This document shows positions 56,880 through 64,000 of a DNA stretch of 64,000 bases, piece after piece. The translations under genes were made by a program, and so were the position numbers. The notes below the pieces were generated by a model. It made no database searches. It was given only the letters and a program-made list of their open reading frames with translations, and had not been told where the DNA came from. Position 1 is the first letter of the stretch. Each line of letters opens with the position of its first letter. The stretch covers positions 8,565,001 to 8,629,000 of the forward strand of contig NC_045127.1 of the NCBI RefSeq assembly GCF_007655135.1, read 5' to 3'. Origin of the DNA: Punica granatum. Taxonomy: Eukaryota > Streptophyta > Magnoliopsida > Myrtales > Lythraceae.

Positions 56880-58700
56880 TGGTTCAGAGCTCATTATTAG
56901 CCGCGATATGACCTTTGATGAATCGATTATGTTGAAGTTGAGTCAAGGCACTAAAGAGAGGGAGGTGGAGCCGAAGGGGTAGGTGGAGTCCAACGGGAAG
57001 CAGGTAGAGCGTGATATTGAATCATCAGAAAGTCCACGAGAAGTTGAGGAAGTCCATCCTGAGTTTCTTCAAGAGCAGCTGCAACAACAACTTCTTGAGT
57101 ATCATGTTCTCATCAAAGATAGGGAGAAGAGGCAAATAAAACTCCCTAGAGTTACGGGCAAGCAAATTTGGTAGCTTATGCATTGAGTGTAGCGGAAGAG
57201 ATCGAGGGTGATGACTCGTTGAGCTACATGGAAGCTATTCAAAATAGGGACTGGGTGCAGCGGGGAGTAGCCATGATAGAAGAGATGGAGTCATTTCGGA
57301 AGAATCAAATGTGGAAGCTTGTGAAACCTCCCAAGAATCAGAAGATTATGGAGTGCAAGTGGGTCTATAGGAAAAATGAGGGAATCATGAGACTAGAGAC
57401 TTCGAGGTTAAGGCGAGACTGGTGGCGAAAGGTTTTACACAAGGGGAAACGATAGACTTCCATGAAGTATTTTCTTCTGTTGTGAAACACACTTCTATCA
57501 GGGTGCAACTTGCATTGGTGGCCTTGTACGACCTCGAGCTTGAGCAACTCAATGTCAAAATCACATTTCTTCATGAAGAGCTTGAGAAGCGTATCTACAT
57601 GAAGCAACCAGACAAACTTGTTCCTGGAAAAGAGGACCACGTGTACTTGTTGAAGAAGTCCCTCTACGAGCTTAAGCAATCACTCCGACAATGGTATAAG
57701 AAATTTTATTCGTTTATGTGCAACAATGGTTTCTCTATAAATAAGTATGACTTTTGTGTGCATGTGAAGAAGCTCCAGGATGGCTCCTATATTTATCTAC
57801 TATTGTATGTTGATGATATGTTGATTGCTGCGAAGAATAGGGATGAGATAAACATGTTGAAGTCTCGGTTGAATGTTGAGTTTGAGATGAAGGACTTGGG
57901 AGCTGCGAAAAAAGATACTTGGCATGGAGATATGCATGGACATAGTTGCGGGGACATTATTCCTATCTCATAAGGGTTACATCGAGAAGGTTCTGCAATG
58001 GTTTAATTATGCTAATTTCAAGCCGGTTGGTACGCCCCTTACTTGGCACTTTAGTCGATCTGCAGCCTTGTCACCATATACTAATGAGGATGCTTGGTAC
58101 ATGTCAAGGGTTCCCTATGTTAGTGTGGTAGAAAGCTTGCTATATGGTATGGTTTGCACTAGGTCCGATATAACTCAAGTTGTAAGTGTGATTAGCCGGT
58201 ACATGGCTAATCCCAAGAAAGATCACTGGAGAGCGGTGCAATGGATTCTTCGCTATCTCAGAGGTTCTGTACATGTTGGCTTGATGTTTGGTAGAAGCAA
58301 AAATGCATCCTACAAGATCGTTTGATATACGGACTCGGATTATGCAACGGATAGAGATAAGGGGAAGTCAATGGCCGGATATGTATTCACTTTGTCGGGT
58401 TATACTGTGAGTTGGACGGCGGTCTTGCAATTTACTGTTGCCTTGTTGACAACAAAGGCAAAGTACATGGCCCTAGCAGAAGCGGTAAAGGAGAGTATTT
58501 GGTTGAAGGGACTCAGTGGTGACTTTGGTGTTGATCTGGAGAAGTTGGTGGTGTATTCTGATAGTTAGAGTGTCATTTGCTTGATGAAGAACCAAGTCTA
58601 TCATGAAAGGACCAAGCATATCAATTTCCGCCGTTACTTTATCCAGGAAGTTGCTAGTCAAGGAGTAGTAGAAATTAAGAAGGTTGGGGACAGCTCACAA
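56880..58700 (+). pseudogene. copia reverse transcriptase and RNase H
   Basis: The reverse transcriptase reads AKGFTQGETIDFHEVFSSVV, then LNVKITFLHEELE. The first catalytic Asp is Asn there (codon 57551-57553). The YVDDML motif at 57806-57823 is intact. The RNase H region follows with SGYTVSWTAVLQFTVALLTT and ALAEAVKESIWLKGL. Stops and frameshifts occur near 56860, 57172, 57450, 57972, 58323 and 58566. Confidence 0.8.
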
Positions 58701-58881
58701 TCCAGCGAACATGTTGACGAAGTCTGTGACCACGAACAAGTTCAGGCATTGCCTGGACTTGTTGAGCACTTGCAAAGCTTGAGGTGGAGCCCCTATAGGG
58801 CAGGCGCAGAGCTAGAGACGTGTGAAATTTTGTTGAAGATCAGTGAGGCGAAGTCGAATACGATACAAGGTGGAAATTCGT

Positions 58882-59574
58882 TGATCGAGGTGCCTCGCAT
58901 TCAGCCTTGAAGACTTGGAGATTCATGAGTCTTGGGAGACTCAAATAACGATATAAAAATCGGAGATGATGGAGAGGGATTGGAGGAGCTGATCAACGGT
59001 TCAAGTAATCCTCTACCCACACTGGAGCACTGTGCCACAGCATTGCCTGAAGGAAAAGTTTTGGTTTTTTTGTCATAGTCGCATGTAGTCGCAGCATCAC
59101 AGTGCATGCTGCAACATCGTCTGAGAGCTCAGCTGAAATTTGGGTGAGATCGACTTGCAAGCCGACTCGGTTTTCTTTGTGTTTTTCCACTCTAATTAAT
59201 TAGGGTTCACCTCCTTTGACTTGTTTTAGGACCCCTTTATACCACTTTGGCTTTCTCTTGTAAAAAGAACGACAAAAAGACCACATTTATGCATCTTTTA
59301 GAGAGGGAAGCGGAAGATAGATTCTTGTAATTAGGGCTTTTCGGTTCTTTGAGTGATTAAAAGTGTGTACACTGGTAATCGCTCGATTTTCTAGTGGATT
59401 TCTCTGTGCTTTGGCGCCGTGGATGTTTCTCGCTTCGCGTTTTACCACGTAAATCTCGGTCTTCTGATTCTCTTCCATCTCTACTCTACTTTGTTGTTTT
59501 GAATTGTTGCTTGGCTTGCTCGTGCTTGAGATTCTCGATTTTAAATTATTTTTTTCCGCATTATTGTCGTTACA
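58882..59574 (+). repeat. 3' LTR of the copia element
   Basis: Begins TGATCGAGGTGCCTCGC just after a purine-rich tract (ACAAGGTGGAAATTCG, a weak polypurine tract) and ends GTCGTTACA. Diverged from the 5' LTR by many substitutions and small indels. Confidence 0.88.
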
Positions 59575-61029
59575 AAAATAGAAAATATTCCTTCTACAAT
59601 TTTCAGCTTGGCGTATTCACTTTGATGTATTAATTAATGTAAATTTTCTTTTGGTTAAAATAGAGAGATATATATGGGCTTAGTAAATGGAGAAGGGAAA
59701 CCAAATTATGAAATATACGGATGTCGCACAAAAATCAAATTAGAAATCTCTCCGTACCCAGTTAAGAATATCTTAGACTATTGCTTACGAAAAGAACCGA
59801 ACCAACCAAATTTAAATAGTTACTTTAAGCATAAGAAGTGTTGCAGTCGATAGATGACGTTATCAATATGTGGACATGCTATAGTGCAGTAGGGGTCAAA
59901 AGCTCACGAGAAGTATCTCATGATCACATTAAGTTGGCATTCGAATATGTGTTTGATTTCAGTCAAAAAGCTAAGAATATACCTTATGTATATTTGAAAA
60001 AGAAAAGTAAAAAAAACTGAATGGATACTTTCACTAGCTCGATGTGCTAACAAGGACGGTACATCTAGTAACGACATCAAGGATAAATTTACGTATATTA
60101 ATTACGTACTTGTACACTAAACATATAACGAAAGGAACATTTCCTTTTTCCCCTTTGCTAGAGCTTTATCCAGTAATGCCAAGACAAGTTTCTTTTGCAT
60201 ATAAGGCTATATAATTGGTATATATGTGTATCTGTATATGTATATTTTTGGTCATATCGGTTTCAATTGGACGCATGGGACAGGGGGGCACTCAACATTA
60301 ACCCAAGGTCAGTGGAATAATTATATTTCTTTCTGGTCCTCGTGGAATTGTAAGATTCTGGTAAAAACTATTGACAGCCCACCAAGAAAAGGGCTGTCCA
60401 AAACAATCATGACATTGGTCACTTTGAAGTGAAAATTCGAGTGGTAGCACGTGTAATCCCATCGTCGCCCCATATTATTATTTGAAATATTCAATCAGAT
60501 ACAAAAAGGCATATTATTTGAGCTCCCACATGCACAAAATCATGATGAATTCCCCATAATATCACTCGTTCTTTTCTTCAGTTAATAATATTATCAACCA
60601 TTTAATGATGTGATAACTGAACGTGCATGTGCTCCGATATTTTCTATAACGTTTGTTTCGATCCTTTTGTTATGACCAAATGATATGAAATTTGACTAAA
60701 TTCTCGAAGCTTAAAGATAGTTCACGTTATCCGGATAGTTTGTGCATTGCTCAATACAACCACTGATATGATCCGGCAGCCGAGTAGATCTTAATAGATT
60801 GCGATTTCGATGACCTTGCATGCTGCTCCGATGGAACTCCAGGGGCCTGAAACATGACGAGAAGACTTTGAAGGTTAATATTCCATCATTTTTGTTGATT
60901 CAAGATTATCATGGGATTAGTGGTTATTTCTAGAAAGTTCTGGGATTTCCAATAGGCTTCCCGTAATTTTCTTCTTTTTTAATTACACCAAAAATAAAAA
61001 TAAAAAGTAGTTCTTCCCTCTTAATTGTT

Positions 61030-61145
61030 TTCAATTGTAAGGAGGTCCACCTAATATAATGAAATAGATATCGTACTATAACTAATAAGGGTATAAATAA
61101 TCTCTTGACAAGAATTGAATTCGGAATTGCAATGATTTGCATCAA
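61030..61145 (-). repeat. SINE family 2 copy
   Basis: On the minus strand CATTGCAATTCCGAATTCAA (box-B region) leads into CTTGTCAAGAGATTATTTA, TACCCTTATTAGTTATAG and ATCTATTTCATTATATTAGG, ending GGACCTCC. The same order is seen at 62630-62765. Confidence 0.5.
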
Positions 61146-62629
61146 TGCATTATACCCAATTAATTAATTTCCCTAAAGACATTCCTCTTCTAGAAGAACT
61201 GCTGCTTAACATTAGCACAAAATGTGAACGAATAAGAAGCTTAAGTACCATTGGGAGACGTGCGAATCATCGTATCTTCAGCTAGACTTTGGACACCAAT
61301 CTATTGACAATTGTGTATTACTCTAATGCGCGTGATTTTTGGGCCGTTTGATTTGCTGAACAGCTCATCGAATATACATCAAAGCTCCTAATGCTACGGC
61401 ACATGACTCGACATTAATTTAGATTTATTTGGAATTGATTGATCAACACAAGCATGTAGGTGGCATAAGTTCAAGATAACGCGTATCTTGAATTATATGG
61501 CAAGGTGATTTGAGTATCACATCAGACAATGTATATGTGATATGGAATGTCGGGTCTCCTGGAAAATTTTGTTGTATATATCATGTGTATCGTTGGGACT
61601 TGTTAGATGATGTGACATGTCTTATTAAGGTACACCATGAGGCAAATAGCAAAAAATAAAATAAAAATAAAGAGCGATTTAAGTTTGATTTTTTTTACAA
61701 GTGATTTAAGTTTAATCCTAGTGCTCGTGGAACAACCCATGTGTTTAATTTTATTATTATATTTTCTCACTGAAAGAGTACTGAAGTATATTTTGAAGAA
61801 AGATTTAATTAGCACTTTGTTCTCATTCATAGAGTAATTTAATCTACTAAAATATTTATCTGAAAAAGACATATTTCAAGTTTTTAATGAAAAAGTGCCT
61901 AGTGGCAGCAACAGGCATCCCACATCAGCATTTAACGATGAATGTAATGAAAGTGGACGGCATGACACTATGTGATTTTACAGCTAATTTTTAAAGTATT
62001 TAATAGATCAGCAAAATCTGAAAACCAGGTGTTTTTGTAGCTATTTACCCAAAACTATATTGTATATCGCTCATATGACCATATATTGTTAGAAGAAATT
62101 AATATATTGTACATTTATTTTAATATATTTATATCACATGTGTAAATATATATTAATACATATCTATTTCCAATGTTAATACATTAATATATTAATATAT
62201 ATTATTTTAATATTAATATTTATGTGCTTAGAATATAAATTTTTTATCTTAAAAAAAAACAATTACTAAATATTATTTAGATAATAAAATCTTCTAAAAG
62301 AATTTTAAAAATACTCTACCATAGCGGTATTTTATAAAAAAATCCATTCAGGTTTAAAAATATAAAAAATTGTGACTAATTAAACATTATATAACTAATA
62401 ATATCTCATCAGAAAATTTTATAAAAAATATTATTTATTATTCAAATATTTTAATAAAATTTCTATAAAAATCATTTTTCATTAAAAATTATTATCAAAA
62501 TTAGAAAACTCATAAAATCAAGAAAATTCTATTGGGTAACTTGGGAGTTCCCCGACCATCTGGCCGAGTCCACCATTACTTCACTTTATATAGAAATACA
62601 TATATATATATAATAGATCTTTTTTCAGT

Positions 62630-62765
62630 TTCAATGGAGGTCAAGGAACCTAGTGTAATGAAATAGAGATTAGAATAGCTGATAAATGGGTACATGTAGT
62701 CTCACTGAGTATTGAATCTGCAACATCTTGGTTGTCAAGTAAGAACGTCCATGTCCAATTTAAAA
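62630..62765 (-). repeat. SINE family 2 copy
   Basis: On the minus strand a box-A-like TTACTTGACAACCAAGATG and box-B-like TTGCAGATTCAATACTC are followed by GTACCCATTTATCAGC, AATCTCTATTTCATTACACT and AGGTTCCTTGACCTCC. The tRNA-like spacing of the two boxes supports a SINE. Confidence 0.55.
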
Positions 62766-62971
62766 TCAGCCAGTTTACCTAATTAGCTCGGCGTTTTCTA
62801 TTGTTACAGTTATGTTGCCAAACATGGAAAGAAGTAAGTGTGTCATGATAAGTTAGTCAAAAAATAATAAAGAATAGATCTCACCCAAAATAAAATAAAA
62901 ATTATTAGACCTACTAGCTGAGGAAACATTCGGGTAATTATCCATAGAAAATCATGGCTGTAGTTTATTAT

Positions 62972-63004
62972 AAAAACTAGCTAAACACCCCTATCTTGCA
63001 CAGG
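62972..63004 (-). mobile_element. Helitron-like 3' terminus
   Basis: On the minus strand an imperfect hairpin (CCTGTGCAAGATAGGGG) is followed by a short spacer and CTAGT. Its arrangement is like the terminus at 2133-2160. Confidence 0.35.
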
Positions 63005-64000
63005 AAAAATACCGAAAAAAAATAATTATTTTGGTGAAGAAAAATATTACAAATATATACACGAATTAAAAATTTATTAGAAGAAATTGAGATATTAGGA
63101 ATTATAAAAAAAAAAAAAGATATCTAAATACATAAAACAATCTATACATGTATATTTTTTATGGTCCCAATTCCTTTAACAAATTATTAATTATTGCAGC
63201 ACTTCAAAATTTGTTCTGCTATAGACAAATCAAAAAGGTGAGAAAAAAATTCTCATGCCAATATGTGACAAAAAAGAATTGGATTAAAATATCTCAATAA
63301 ATATATCAATTAAAAGAAAATAAAAAATTCTCATGCATATATGTGAAGAAAGAGACGAATAAATATATTTGAGCAAATATATGAATCAAAAGAAATTAAT
63401 AAACAATCCAAGCAAAATATCATAAGAACAAAGTAAGCAAAAGGAAAACCTATGAAGTCTTTTTAAAACGACCAAAATGATGTAAGAACGTTATTGGCAT
63501 TGGATGAGCATGCAACATAGGGTATATATAAGCTCGCAGAGTATCACACACGTCTTTACAAATGGAAATACAATGGTAAAAGTTGTAATTTATAAGACAT
63601 CTATATATAGTTGCCAATATATAATATAAATCTGTATGTGAGCGGCCGATATATACTTTTAACTACATATGGTTCCTATAATGTATTACAAATACATAGC
63701 TGTCAATATAAAAATTACTCCTATTCCTATTATGCAAGATTTTGCGCTATCTTTAGATTCCATTATAGATTAAATACCTCAGCATATAATATTTACATAA
63801 TTGAAACGACGATGTGGCTGCGTGAGAGAGTCTGTAAGAAATGACGTGATTTCATGATGTTTCATCGTTGGGAGGTGGCTGCGAGACAAATAGACAAACC
63901 GTTTGTCATTATATATATTGTTGTGAATCTAATCGATTGATCTAACTATTAAACATAAGTATTCAAAAAGACTAATCTTTATTTCGAGAATAATTAGTGG

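Larger units (their letters stand above)
54014..59574 (+). mobile_element. Ty1/copia LTR retrotransposon, decayed
   Basis: About 5.56 kb. The 5' LTR is 54014-54690 and the 3' LTR 58882-59574; both start TGATCG.GGTGCCTCGCATT. Flanks ATAAT and AAAAT (59575-59579) are a 5-bp duplication with one change. A degenerate initiator-Met primer site (TGGGATCAAAACT) follows the 5' LTR. Domains run gag, zinc knuckle, protease, integrase, reverse transcriptase, RNase H, the copia order. Many stops and frameshifts break the frame, and the LTRs differ at many sites and in length (677 and 693 bp), so the insertion is old and cannot move itself. Confidence 0.93.
59580..64000. other. AT-rich intergenic DNA to the window end
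   Basis: No gene is supported. It contains two copies of a second SINE family (61030-61145 and 62630-62765), a Helitron-like end near 62975 and long AT stretches (62080-62520, 63000-63480). Short open frames here have random composition. Confidence 0.5.

Noticed and set aside
60750..60870. Short stretch reading like CDFDDLACCSDGTPGA
   Set aside because: Ends at a stop after a few residues with no neighbouring exon; no family recognised.
1..64000. CRISPR array, riboswitch or bacterial operon
   Set aside because: No regularly spaced direct repeats or prokaryotic gene organisation; all coding evidence is plant nuclear.

Overview
The window looks like nuclear DNA of a woody or herbaceous eudicot. 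It is AT-rich, has long gene-poor stretches, spliced genes with GT/AG introns, a Ty1/copia retrotransposon, tRNA-derived SINEs and many foldback MITEs. I cannot name the species from the sequence; a rosid (Myrtales-like) genome is only a guess. No organellar or bacterial sequence was recognised.

Only two host genes are both clearly complete and recognisable. One is a minus-strand RING-H2 E3 ubiquitin ligase of the MBR/HIP1/RHG1A type (34797-38067, plus an untranslated leader exon near 39194-39490), with five coding exons and 601 codons. The other is a minus-strand WUSCHEL-related homeobox gene that I identify as WOX4 (50621-51730), with three exons and 255 codons, ending in the WUS box. A small minus-strand gene of unknown function lies at 751-1176. 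A two-exon, minus-strand, defensin-like secreted peptide gene lies at 7584-8044.

Between about 5.5 and 34 kb the window is a graveyard of duplicated defence-related and secreted-protein sequence. The defensin-like locus exists in three versions: copy 1 intact at 7584-8044, copy 2 broken at 12147-12780, and copy 3 an intact cysteine exon without a visible signal-peptide exon at 31254-31426. All readable exons share one eight-cysteine spacing. Subtilisin-like protease (SBT) relics lie at 17780-17990, 19640-20715 (+), 20717-23610 (-) and 31850-34010 (+). They include a head-to-head inverted pair, a solo-LTR-like insertion that splits one arm, and a tandem array of the SBT C-terminal end plus its 3' flank with a period of about 470 bp.

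Mobile DNA explains much of the rest. Three foldback elements have Mutator-type 9-bp target duplications (5729-6073, 23767-24231, 42218-42994). A larger foldback at about 9790-10610 carries GC-rich cargo. Helitron-like hairpin ends are seen in four places. At least two SINE families are present. A GC-richer LTR-like block spans about 24820-29753. A decayed copia element with recognisable LTRs, primer site and domains lies at 54014-59574. The flanks (1300-5500, 8350-9450, 13000-17700, 43000-50600, 59600-64000) are AT-rich intergenic DNA with no gene I can support.
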